From: Shewanella sairae
Lineage (GTDB): Bacteria > Pseudomonadota > Gammaproteobacteria > Enterobacterales > Shewanellaceae
Assembly: GCF_023283535.1 (NCBI RefSeq)
Contig: NZ_JAKILT010000044.1
Coordinates: 1 to 45,177, forward strand
Length of the DNA: 45,177 nucleotides
Direction of reading: 5' to 3'
Position numbers and translations under genes: made by a program. Below are positions 8,057-15,513 of this stretch, piece after piece; position 1 is the first letter of the stretch; the number at the start of each line of letters is the position of its first letter. A model generated the notes under the pieces. It saw only the letters and a program-made list of their open reading frames with translations. It searched no databases and was not told the origin of the DNA.

Positions 8057-10492
8057 CTATAAACGATAAGTCAAAGTCAGCTTAGCGTTACGCTCTTCAC
8101 CAGGCATACCACCTAAGAACATAGCTTTACTGTAGTACTCTTCGTCAAATAAGTTATTCACGTTTAACTGCAATTTCCAGTTATCAACATCATAGCTAAT
8201 AGCCGTATCTAGCACTGTGTAGCTTGGTACATAACCGTCTGGAATACCGAAAGAGCTTGAGTTAGTGCTTCTGTCATCAACATAATTTGCACCTAGGCTA
8301 ATATTGATAGGGCTGGCAAGCGAGAACCAGTCTGCGCCATAAGTCACCCATGCACTTGCTGTTACATAAGGCACACCTTTTTGGCGCGTATCGTAGCTTG
8401 AGCGATTTGGATCTTTCTTGTCGCGGGCATCTTGGTAAACCGCATTAACATTAACCATCCACTGCTCATTAAGGTGCGCGTTCATGTCAAACTCAACACC
8501 TGTAGTTTCTTCACTACCGTTGTAATAGTACTGAGGTACACTCGGACCAGAAACACCTTCATCGTAATCTGGGTTAGTGTATTGCAAGTTAGTACGTGAA
8601 CTCTTAAACAACACTAATGATGCCAACATTTGGTCATCAAAAGCTTTAAAGCGCATGCCCAAATCATCACTCACTGATTCACTGTCATCTCTATCGGTAT
8701 CATTGCCGGCAATACTGCCAAGAATGCTATAGGCAGTGCGTCCTTTAGAGTGGTTAATAAAGAATGACAAGTCGTCAGTTGGCATGTAAGTCAAACCTAA
8801 GTTGTAGGTAATGCCGTCATCTGTGGTATCCGCCTCTGGTGTTGGCGCTGCTCGGCTTGAGCTATAACGCGGATCAACACCTAAGTGCTCATAGGTCTGC
8901 TTAATTTGGTTAAACGCCACACCAATGCGCGATGTAAACCCATAACCTAAATAACCCACATGCTGCACGCCAACGCCCCATGCACTGACTTTTTTGTCAT
9001 AGTTGCTAGTAAGTAACGGGTCATAATCTTCAAAGCTGCCTTCACCCCAGTTAGGATTACGGATATCGTAAATGTATGGCAGGCTACCTTGGTAAATAGT
9101 ATTGCCAGCTTTGTCTTTAATGACTTTATCGGCATCGTAAATAGAGTATTGTTTGAAGGCGATATCTCTATCTTCGTAGTTGGCATTTATCAATAATTCG
9201 TTATCAATATCGCCTATTTGGAAGTCATAACGAAGATCGGCAAAATACTGCCAAGATGACTCATCAGCATCCACTTTACGGTATTCTTGGCGACGAGCCG
9301 CAAACGGATAAAGTACGTCATCTTCAACCAAGGGAGCGCGTGGGTCAGCATTAATAGCGCCACGACGATCCCAATAAACATAGTTATAAGCACCGGTTTG
9401 ACGAGCAAAGCCTGAAGTATAATCACGGTATTGCAGCTGCTGGTTTAAAAACAGGTTATCGGTGAAATAGATATTGTGAGTTAACTTAAAGCGCAGCTCT
9501 TCGCCTTCATTATCTTTAGCCATTGGCGAGATAATACCTGCATTACCAAATGCATAAGGGGTTAACCCATCGCTTGATGCCAACGAATCTGCAAGCTGTT
9601 TACGCTGCGCTTCTGTTAGCTGAATGCCGTTATTGTTAGGATCATTAATTAAATCCTCCCAAGTCACGTCACCCGCCGTTTTGCCCCCTACAGATTCTGC
9701 GTTAAAAATACGAATAGGATGACCAATCGAGTCAACAGCAATGGCATCTTTAATGTAACTGGCCGACAGCATGACATCTTGGTTATCCGCCATAACATAC
9801 TTAAGCGAAGTATAGATTTCATCACGGTCAGTGCCTATTTCTCGGTAACCATCACTACGTGCGGTTTTAGCCACTACGCGGTAAGCAAGGTTATCGGTAA
9901 TGGCCGCAGTGCTATCGGCTTCAAGTGAGTAAGTGTCCCATTGACCCACTTCCGCGGTAAACGCATGTTTAGACTCAAACTGGGGTTTCTTTTCAATAAG
10001 GTTAATTACACCACCAGCGCTGCCCATACCATAAAGCCCTGTTGCTGGACCTTTTAGCACTTCAACTGATTCAACGTTTGTTAGTGAACGAGTCGGGTTA
10101 AATGTGTTGCCAAGCCCCGCACCACCATACATGCCATCGTAAGTATAGTTTGCGCCTAAGCCACGAATAACTAAGTTATCGCCAATACCATAGTTATTAC
10201 CCGCTTGGGTGACACCACTGATATTACGCACAAGATCTTGCAGGTTAGTGACTGCCTGCGCTTGAATAAGCTCTTGATCGACCACCACAACTGCTGCTGG
10301 CGTCTCCATTAGCGACATATCTGATTTAGTCGCCAAACCTGAATTCATCACCACCTGATTCTGGCGACCATAAACCGTAATACGCTCTACATTATCTAGT
10401 CCCTGCTCTGCTTCTTCTGCGTAAGCCATCGCTGGTAAAAATGTCGATGCGCATGCAATTGCTAACATTGAATAGCGAAAATGTTTCATCAA
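8057..10492 (-). CDS. TonB-dependent siderophore receptor
   Basis: An 811-residue outer-membrane receptor for ferric siderophores. The signal peptide ends near AMAYA-EE. A TonB box-like stretch (ERITVYGRQ) is followed by the plug with ETPAAVVVVDQELIQ, LQDLVRNISGV, NLVIRGLG and VEVLKGPATGLYGMGSAGGVINLI, the usual signature of FhuA/FhuE/FoxA-type siderophore receptors. The barrel ends in NAKLTLTYRL, slightly unusual in ending with Leu rather than Phe. Two adjacent start codons exist (10492 and 10489). A Fur-box-like site and a CRP-like site lie upstream. No siderophore biosynthesis or reductase genes adjoin it, so the ligand is unknown; a hydroxamate is a reasonable guess. Confidence 0.88.
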   Translation of the reverse strand: MMKHFRYSMLAIACASTFLPAMAYAEEAEQGLDNVERITVYGRQNQVVMNSGLATKSDMSLMETPAAVVVVDQELIQAQAVTNLQDLVRNISGVTQAGNNYGIGDNLVIRGLGANYTYDGMYGGAGLGNTFNPTRSLTNVESVEVLKGPATGLYGMGSAGGVINLIEKKPQFESKHAFTAEVGQWDTYSLEADSTAAITDNLAYRVVAKTARSDGYREIGTDRDEIYTSLKYVMADNQDVMLSASYIKDAIAVDSIGHPIRIFNAESVGGKTAGDVTWEDLINDPNNNGIQLTEAQRKQLADSLASSDGLTPYAFGNAGIISPMAKDNEGEELRFKLTHNIYFTDNLFLNQQLQYRDYTSGFARQTGAYNYVYWDRRGAINADPRAPLVEDDVLYPFAARRQEYRKVDADESSWQYFADLRYDFQIGDIDNELLINANYEDRDIAFKQYSIYDADKVIKDKAGNTIYQGSLPYIYDIRNPNWGEGSFEDYDPLLTSNYDKKVSAWGVGVQHVGYLGYGFTSRIGVAFNQIKQTYEHLGVDPRYSSSRAAPTPEADTTDDGITYNLGLTYMPTDDLSFFINHSKGRTAYSILGSIAGNDTDRDDSESVSDDLGMRFKAFDDQMLASLVLFKSSRTNLQYTNPDYDEGVSGPSVPQYYYNGSEETTGVEFDMNAHLNEQWMVNVNAVYQDARDKKDPNRSSYDTRQKGVPYVTASAWVTYGADWFSLASPINISLGANYVDDRSTNSSSFGIPDGYVPSYTVLDTAISYDVDNWKLQLNVNNLFDEEYYSKAMFLGGMPGEERNAKLTLTYRL

Positions 10493-10520
10493 TTAACCCC
10501 ACTTTAGTATTATGCGGCAG

Positions 10521-10539
10521 GATGATAACGATTCTCATT
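10521..10539 (-). promoter_or_regulatory. Fur-box-like operator of the siderophore receptor
   Basis: GATAACGATTCTCATT matches the Fur consensus at most positions and lies about 30 nt upstream of the receptor start, like the site at 5629-5647 upstream of the neighbouring receptor. Confidence 0.72.
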
Positions 10540-10662
10540 AACAAAGCAACACCTGTTTCAAATCTGATACATTTGCATTTCGTTTGTGATTGTTTTTGTT
10601 TAATTTTATTTAAATTGTTTACAATGTAAATTCACAACTAGTTGTTACAAACCAACAAGATA

Positions 10663-10678
10663 CGTGACTTAGATCACA
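10663..10678 (-). promoter_or_regulatory. CRP-like binding site
   Basis: Read on the minus strand this is TGTGA-N6-TCACG, one base from the ideal CRP palindrome. It lies about 170 bp upstream of the siderophore receptor start, the only gene it could plausibly serve by orientation, though the distance is long for a class I/II site. Confidence 0.55.
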
Positions 10679-10707
10679 TTCAATAATAACAAGCACCTAT
10701 ACTTAAG

Positions 10708-10740
10708 ACTTCTATCTTCAACTAGTTTGAAGATAGAAGT
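10708..10740. repeat. Perfect 14-bp inverted repeat
   Basis: Arms 10708-10721 and 10727-10740 (ACTTCTATCTTCAA and its complement) with a 5-nt spacer CTAGT. It lies downstream of the 10834-11301 gene on its strand, so it may be a 3' hairpin for that transcript, but no U-run follows on either strand. An operator is the alternative. Confidence 0.6.
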
Positions 10741-10833
10741 AGAACAAAAAGCTAGCGGATGTGAAAGCGATTGATTGCATCTCCTAAACCCAAAATGCAA
10801 GCAATCACTGCAGGGCATTAACGCCTTAAAAGA

Positions 10834-11301
10834 TTAACCACTGACATTGTGGTAGGGAATAATTTGCGGATAAGCGCGGCAATAATCAACTAAATACCCC
10901 GCTAAGCGGTCATAAAGATCATCTTTAATGTAGGGTTGTTCTTCACTGAAAATACGGCTGTCTAGCTCTGTTGGCAGTACAAAATTGGCTAAGCGATTAA
11001 TATCAGCCTCTATAGAGAGTCTGGTTTCAATACTAAAGTGTTGTGCTAACGGAAACTCAGCCGAAATAAACGCTTTTCTTAAGAAAATCAGCATCTCATC
11101 AAAACTGTCATCCCAGTTTAAATTACTATTAGCTTGCGCCTCCCAAGCTAGCAACTCTAACACTCTAATGATCTCGCCTTGCAAGCTAGTAGGAGCTGCA
11201 TAAAAAGGCACTAAATGCTCCCACATCCACAATACTGTGTCGGCGCTATTTCCTTGAATATTGACCTTTGCCACTGGCTCAACCTGATCCGTTAATTCCA
11301 T
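10834..11301 (-). CDS. Hypothetical soluble protein
   Basis: A 155-residue acidic protein I do not recognise. It has no signal peptide or membrane segment and reads as mostly helical (VLELLAWEAQAN, FDEMLIFLRKAF, ETRLSIEADINRLANF, DDLYDRLAGYLVDYC). The ATG is preceded by GAGG at good distance (GTGAGGCTGTAAA), so the start is credible. It is monocistronic; the next gene on the same strand starts about 160 bp upstream. The sequence gives no functional clue. Confidence 0.72.
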   Translation of the reverse strand: MELTDQVEPVAKVNIQGNSADTVLWMWEHLVPFYAAPTSLQGEIIRVLELLAWEAQANSNLNWDDSFDEMLIFLRKAFISAEFPLAQHFSIETRLSIEADINRLANFVLPTELDSRIFSEEQPYIKDDLYDRLAGYLVDYCRAYPQIIPYHNVSG

Positions 11302-11460
11302 TTTACAGCCTCACTGCCATCAATCTCCTGTTACCGACGACTATTTTTAACCGTAGCAAACAAGAGATCAATGGTTAATTGTTAGCCTTTTTATCAAGCT
11401 CTTGCATAAAGTTATTGTAAGATGCGCTCAATAATGGCTCTTTGAAAGTGAGGTTGAGGG

Positions 11461-12366
11461 TTAGTGATTTGTCATTGCAAACTTTCTCACTAGCAACGCC
11501 ATCAATAAAAATAAAGTAAACCATAGTGATACACTGCCGCCGTGGTACTCCTCTTCAATATACACATCATCTCTATCGCTACTCTCTAATGGCAGCGCAT
11601 ATAAACTATCAAATTCATTTGAGCTCACCGTCGCCACTATGTCGCCATAACCCACTTCATATAAGTCAATCAGCACATCATAATGATCGCTGCGGTAACC
11701 AAAATCTAAGGTGGTCAACACTTCAAAGTCGTCATCGGTTGCATTGCCAAAAATACTGAAGATATCTGTGGTGTAATAATGCTCCCAAGGTCCGCCATTA
11801 CGACTCAAATAAAGCTCAGCAAACACATCGGCACGTTCATTCGCATAATAGCCATCAACGTCAGCATCGAACGTCACACTAAAGGTCTGATAAAAACCGT
11901 CGTAATCGTTATCGACAAATAAACGGCTATAAGCATCGTAAATATAAAAATCTCGGTAGACGCCATTAGCAAACTGCAGATTGGCATTATTTTTCTCAGT
12001 AAGCTGTTGAGTCTTTAACGCCTTATCAATATGGATTTGCATGACCTGCTCACGAGTGAGTTTTGTAGGCAGTGCCTCATTGCTGTCAAGCCCCTTAGCT
12101 TGCAAAAGCCTTTGCTGCTCAAGCTTACTGATTTGTTGCTCAGATAAAGTATTGCCATATTGAGCCGGTTGAGCACTTTGCTGATTACTAATAACTGTTT
12201 GCGAAACTGAGATGCTTTGCGGCTGCAAAAGCAAACTCATATCCGAATTAGCACTCGCTGGCAGAACGGCCCCCATTGAGAGTGTTAACAAGCCAACACT
12301 CAGCGCTCGCATTAACCTGCTATTTTGATTACCCGTGTGGAGCTTATGATTGTGTTTTGTGTTCAT
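11461..12366 (-). CDS. Choice-of-anchor H-like protein with GlyGly-CTERM-like C-terminus
   Basis: A 301-residue exported protein. I choose ATG 12366 because GAGGTG lies just before it; a longer reading to 12399 has no such site. A twin-basic N-region and hydrophobic helix (LMRALSVGLLTLSMGAVL PASA) form the signal peptide. The middle has a Gln-rich stretch, then a beta-rich acidic domain with repeated D-x-D-x-D-G patterns (VDNDYDGFYQTF, DADVDGYY, ATDDDFEV). The end is HGGSVSLWFTLFLLMALLVRKF: Gly-Gly, a hydrophobic helix and basic residues, the layout of the GlyGly-CTERM signal cut by rhombosortase. I recall such proteins under the name choice-of-anchor H in Shewanella. Function unknown; the surface location is inferred. 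Confidence 0.75.
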   Translation of the reverse strand: MNTKHNHKLHTGNQNSRLMRALSVGLLTLSMGAVLPASANSDMSLLLQPQSISVSQTVISNQQSAQPAQYGNTLSEQQISKLEQQRLLQAKGLDSNEALPTKLTREQVMQIHIDKALKTQQLTEKNNANLQFANGVYRDFYIYDAYSRLFVDNDYDGFYQTFSVTFDADVDGYYANERADVFAELYLSRNGGPWEHYYTTDIFSIFGNATDDDFEVLTTLDFGYRSDHYDVLIDLYEVGYGDIVATVSSNEFDSLYALPLESSDRDDVYIEEEYHGGSVSLWFTLFLLMALLVRKFAMTNH

Positions 12367-12689
12367 CTTCACCTCGAAATACTTGCTTAATGAGGCCATT
12401 AGAGTCCACTGAGTGTGAACACAAGCTGAACGTCAAAAATTGACTAACCTTCGAATGAAGGTTGGTTACATTTTTCTCTAAGCAGCAGCTACGGGAAAGT
12501 ATGTTCTGCATTTTAGCTTTATGGTTGCTAATCGCCTCCAGCGGGGGTATGTGCAGACACTGCCGTGACACGCTATGAATACATCCCTGTAAGCTCGGCC
12601 ATGACGTCCATGTCATGGACGGTCACGGCCGTATCTACACTGAGTTAGACAAGCATAATTCTGCTGATTCGGAGTAATAGCTATTTTGG

Positions 12690-12735
12690 ATTTATCGATG
12701 CTAGGAAGTGAAATAATTGCATCGATAAATTTTTA
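12690..12735 (+). terminator. Terminator-like hairpin with no upstream gene on its strand
   Basis: Arms 12690-12701 and 12719-12730 (ATTTATCGATGC and its complement) with a 17-nt loop, then TTTTT. On the plus strand it has the form of an intrinsic terminator although no plus-strand gene lies upstream for more than 4 kb, so it could end a small RNA or be the remnant of one. Confidence 0.4.
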
Positions 12736-12913
12736 ATCTCTAAAATAAAATTTACTTATCAGCTAGTTAAGTTTTAGCCTTCAGCTAACAAGAGACCCGA
12801 TAAATGTTCTGCATTACTTTATTGGGGTAGTACATTCAACTTTTCTTTAAACGTCAGTATATTAACCTATCTACATCAAGGACTTACATTGTTAGCTTGA
12901 CGTTCTTTTAATA

Positions 12914-12958
12914 AATAACAGGGATTTATCCGAGACTCTGGATAATAAGCTGTTAGCA
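12914..12958 (+). other. Possible degenerate attC site opening the cassette cluster
   Basis: TAACAG (12916-12921) pairs with CTGTTA (12950-12955), and inside this TTATCC pairs with GGATAA around an 8-nt loop. The right end GTTAGC has the form of an integron core site and is where the first cassette begins. It is short for an attC and lacks the clear extrahelical bases, so confidence is limited. Confidence 0.45.
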
Positions 12959-12992
12959 AGCAATGTCACCCGAAATTGGTAGGAATTAATAC

Positions 12993-13607
12993 GTGAATGA
13001 TAGAGTTATTTGGTTTTGTTGTTTTGCATTGCTTTTCATAGGGATGATCGTCGGTATCAATATTAATACCGACTCGATGACTCTAGATGCGCTTTATAAA
13101 GTTTTTGGTATTATCGCCGGTATAGGTACTTTGCTGACGGCAGTTATTGCAAGTGCTGCTTTACATACATGGATGCATCAGTTTAGTCACGCTGAACGAT
13201 TCAAAGCTTTTAAAAAACTAGAAGGGATAGGCTTCGATTGTATAGGTGCGATTGAAAAGTATTGGGGCGTTTATAAAGATGAACATTTCCCTGCTACAAC
13301 ACCTTGCCATTACAATGATCATAATCTTGCAAGAAGAGAAAGCCTTGATATCTTTTGGGAGTCTAAAGAGCGATATCGCATAGATGTTGATTTTGTACAA
13401 TCTTTACTTTTGGCTGAAGAAATAAAAGATTTTGAATACACATATAGTAACTTCGATACAAAAGTTCATGAAATCATTAGTGATATAACAAATGCATATG
13501 AGCTAAAAGGGGACGAAAGACATAACGCTTTATGTCGTGTTGAGCGCAATATTTTGAATTTGAAGCTAGATTTCAAGAAAAACTTACGTAAGTTCAGAGG
13601 TAGATGA
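12993..13607 (+). CDS. Cassette-borne two-TM membrane protein of unknown function
   Basis: A 204-residue protein starting with GTG, with AGGA 9 nt upstream. Two hydrophobic helices (residues about 5-22 and 37-57) make a membrane hairpin, followed by a roughly 145-residue charged, mostly helical cytoplasmic part rich in Lys, Glu and Asp. No family is recognised. The gene lies 40 nt after a GTTAGC core site and stops 1 nt before the left end of a clear attC, the compact layout of an integron cassette. Its base composition is visibly more AT-rich than the flanking housekeeping genes, which supports acquisition by transfer. Membrane proteins of this kind are common in cassettes; some act against phages, but nothing here shows that. 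Confidence 0.75.
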   Translation: MNDRVIWFCCFALLFIGMIVGININTDSMTLDALYKVFGIIAGIGTLLTAVIASAALHTWMHQFSHAERFKAFKKLEGIGFDCIGAIEKYWGVYKDEHFPATTPCHYNDHNLARRESLDIFWESKERYRIDVDFVQSLLLAEEIKDFEYTYSNFDTKVHEIISDITNAYELKGDERHNALCRVERNILNLKLDFKKNLRKFRGR

Positions 13608-13608
13608 A

Positions 13609-13710
13609 CTTGCTAGCAAGGCATTTAAACGGAACTAAAACAGTGGGTTACGTTCCGCTTCGCTCCACAGTTTAACCCACAATTTTAGTCCGCTTAATGC
13701 GGCGTTATCG
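13609..13710 (+). other. attC recombination site (first clear one)
   Basis: The left core CTTGCTAGC (13609-13617) is, with one substitution, the complement of the GTTAGCAAG that opens this cassette at 12952, as expected for a cassette's own attC. GCATTTAAACGGAACTAAAA pairs with TTTTAGTCCGCTTAATGC leaving an extra A on one arm (an extrahelical base), and TGGGTTA pairs with TAACCCA nearer the centre. The right core is GCGTTATCG with the cut after G13704. About 102 bp long, within the usual range. Confidence 0.88.
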
Positions 13711-14017
13711 TGCCAGAAAAACACGGAGCCTATATATTATAGGTTACACAGTAAAATCTAATAAAGGAACTTGACGGGACGATGCTCATTTCTACCCCTT
13801 AAAGCAATCGCTAGGCTGTTGGAAGAGTGCGTGGTTCTTCGCAATCAGACATAGCGATTATCTTAAGGTAGCGAATATCCTATCCGTACCGTTTCTTCCG
13901 TATTTTTTGATTCGCAGTCAAAGCGAGCTAAGGCTCTTACTGACAGATAACTAGGGAAATCAAAGGATTATTTATTTTCGCTTCGAGAGGTATTATAAAT
14001 AACCTTTCTTTTAAGCG
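13705..14017 (+). other. ORF-less integron cassette
   Basis: About 313 bp between two core sites. I find no open reading frame of useful length on the plus strand; the first ATG after the core runs only a few codons. The DNA instead carries pairing segments: AATCGCTA (about 13807-13814) with TAGCGATT (about 13853-13860), TTGA with TCAA and GAGCT with GGCTC further on. ORF-less cassettes are known in chromosomal integrons and may carry promoters or structured RNAs. Which applies here is not shown by the sequence. Confidence 0.65.
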
Positions 14018-14023
14018 TTATAT
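13946..14023 (+). other. attC recombination site (second)
   Basis: The left core GATAAC (13946-13951) complements the GTTATC that opens this cassette at 13704. AAAGG-A-TTATTTAT pairs with ATAAATAACCTTT leaving a single unpaired A, again the extrahelical-base pattern. The right core is AAGCGTTATAT, cut after G14017. The outer L arms are poorly matched, so this attC may be less efficient. Confidence 0.75.
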
Positions 14024-14037
14024 GCTACGGAGGCATT

Positions 14038-14691
14038 GTGTATCGGTTTTTCCAATTCATTATTGTAATCATGATGTTGCAAACATCGAATGCAATTAGC
14101 CAAGAAGTTCACCAATGGATTGATGAAAGTGGTGTAAAACATTTTTCCACAAACTTACCGCCTATTAGTTGTAAGACAGAGTCTTGTACAAAAATTAACG
14201 AGTCACTTGTACAAGAATCAAATGAACATACTTCAAAACTCATTGCAGCTAAGAAAGCACAACATTACATATCCGGTAGTTTGGAAATGACGCAAAAATA
14301 TATTAACCTGCTTAATATAGACTTAATTATAGATGGAAATCTGTGGTACAACATAGACTTTGTTCTTGCTGCTTTAATTGATGGAATCGAAAATGGACTC
14401 TTAATAAGAAATGACACAATTAAAGTTTTGGGGAGTAGCCACCAAAGTTTAGATTATAAAATAAGTAAATCATGTGCATGGAAAAGAAATACGAAATATA
14501 TAGATAATAAAAATCATAGATGGGCAAAAGTAGGTAAGGATTTTTATTCTGTTTATCGTAAAGCATGGTTTGCTTCTTGTCGCAGAGAGATTCCATTTAA
14601 ATTAGATGATGCCAAGAAAGATTATAACCTAATAAAGAAGTCTAAAGTGGAAAAAGAAAAGATATATGAAGAAAGTCGTTATTCCTCATGA
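14038..14691 (+). CDS. Cassette-borne exported protein with N-terminal DUF4124 domain
   Basis: A 217-residue protein starting with GTG; GGAGG at 14029-14033 gives a strong if close ribosome site. A signal peptide (FFQFIIVIMMLQTSNAISQ) leads into a DUF4124 domain: VHQWIDESGVKHFSTNLPP is the hallmark W-x-D-x-x-G-x-x-H-[FY]-[ST] pattern. DUF4124 is a small periplasmic or envelope domain of unknown function. The rest (about residues 60-217) is Lys- and Asn-rich with two Cys (in SKSCAWKR and FASCRRE) that might form a disulfide; I do not recognise it. The gene begins 20 nt after the core site of the preceding attC and is followed by a half attC. AT-rich composition fits a transferred cassette. Confidence 0.75.
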   Translation: MYRFFQFIIVIMMLQTSNAISQEVHQWIDESGVKHFSTNLPPISCKTESCTKINESLVQESNEHTSKLIAAKKAQHYISGSLEMTQKYINLLNIDLIIDGNLWYNIDFVLAALIDGIENGLLIRNDTIKVLGSSHQSLDYKISKSCAWKRNTKYIDNKNHRWAKVGKDFYSVYRKAWFASCRREIPFKLDDAKKDYNLIKKSKVEKEKIYEESRYSS

Positions 14692-14698
14692 ATACGGC

Positions 14699-14711
14699 AC
14701 ATATAACAACC
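14699..14711 (+). other. Left half of an attC site (remnant)
   Basis: ACATATAACAACC follows the DUF4124 stop codon. CATATAAC is the complement of the GTTATATG that opens that cassette at 14017, as expected for its own attC left end. No matching right half is found before the next gene starts at 14734, so the site seems truncated or has lost its right arm. Confidence 0.55.
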
Positions 14712-14733
14712 GACTATAGCCAATGGAGTCATC

Positions 14734-15513
14734 ATGCCTAGTAACAATATCGAAAATACAGTTATTGGTTACCTATCAAAATTTGATGTCATAGCTGAAA
14801 AAATAAAAGAGAAAAAAGAGAAAACCCCCGACTTTATTGTTCGTGGAGAGGATAATGTATTAATCGAATTGAAGGAAAAGTTCGATACCGATATTGAGCA
14901 TGAAACACAAGAATTTACTTTGACTAAAGGAGATATTTTTCAAAGAACGCATACAACGGGTTATTGGAATAGTATTTCAAATGTTATTACTAAAGGGATT
15001 AAGCAATTAAAAGCTCAAAAATCGAATACGAAAAGCAAATACTGCTTTCTTTTTATTGTTACAAGTGGTGTGAATCCATCAACACAGGTTAAACAATTTG
15101 AGTCTACATTTTATGGCCGAAAAAGTATAATAGATGTCGATTCAGACTCAAATCAAGCTGTATGGTGTTATTACTTTTACCATAGCCTCTTCTCTATACA
15201 TAAAAATGCGATTGATGGTGCATTTGTAGTAGATAGTAATAATGGACAGACAAGGCTGTTGATTAACGATCAATCTCCTCAATATGAAAGTGTTAAAAAT
15301 TCTGAATTTATTTCTAAATTTAGGGGGAAGATAGGGATCGTAGACCCTAAAGAATTAGAAGCTTCTAATAAAATCTATATTGCAGATACAACGATACCAA
15401 GAAATGATGAAGATGCGGTTAAAGAGTTTGTTTTTAATAAATATGCAATTAGTAAAGGGCTGGTGCTTGATTTTCCTCAGACGGTTTATCAAGCTGGCAT
15501 AAAGGGGTCGTAG
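14734..15513 (+). CDS. Putative PD-(D/E)xK nuclease-like protein in the cassette cluster
   Basis: A 259-residue soluble protein with no signal peptide. The N-terminal part carries TPDFIVRGEDNVLIELKEK: Pro32-Asp33, then Glu45-Leu46-Lys47 on a predicted strand, the spacing and hydrophobic context of a PD-(D/E)xK nuclease core; Glu7 in the first helix could complete the site. The rest alternates strands and helices (YCFLFIVTSG, AVWCYYFYHSLF, NKIYIADTTIP) as in restriction-endonuclease-like folds. No named family is recognised. The start follows AATGGAG at useful distance. The gene is 42 nt after the DUF4124 gene with only half an attC between. Its last codons (YQAGIKGS) seem to lie in the repeat element that follows, so its native C-terminus may be lost. 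Nuclease activity is inference. Confidence 0.65.
   Translation: MPSNNIENTVIGYLSKFDVIAEKIKEKKEKTPDFIVRGEDNVLIELKEKFDTDIEHETQEFTLTKGDIFQRTHTTGYWNSISNVITKGIKQLKAQKSNTKSKYCFLFIVTSGVNPSTQVKQFESTFYGRKSIIDVDSDSNQAVWCYYFYHSLFSIHKNAIDGAFVVDSNNGQTRLLINDQSPQYESVKNSEFISKFRGKIGIVDPKELEASNKIYIADTTIPRNDEDAVKEFVFNKYAISKGLVLDFPQTVYQAGIKGS

Larger units (their letters stand above)
10493..10833. other. Upstream regulatory region of the siderophore receptor
   Basis: About 340 bp without a gene. Besides the Fur-like box it contains a CRP-like site (10663-10678) and a perfect 14-bp inverted repeat (10708-10740), both listed separately. The part next to the receptor is very AT-rich. Confidence 0.5.
12367..12992. 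other. Large intergenic region with several inverted repeats
   Basis: About 625 bp without a supported gene. From left to right it holds a hairpin at 12443-12466 followed by a T-run on the plus strand; a GC-richer palindromic patch near 12596-12632 (GACGTCCATG facing CATGGACGGTC, flanked by GGCC); a 12-bp inverted repeat at 12690-12730 followed by a T-run; and a possible small attC at 12914-12958. The middle patch resembles a repeat family I have seen in Shewanella intergenic regions, but copy number cannot be tested here. Confidence 0.45.

Noticed and set aside
8947..9426. Minus-strand frames of 70-79 codons overlapping the siderophore receptor
   Set aside because: They lie inside a well-supported gene in another frame and show no family pattern.
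12344..12616. 90-codon minus-strand frame upstream of the GlyGly-CTERM gene
   Set aside because: It covers hairpins and overlaps the start of the gene; no ribosome site or protein-like composition.
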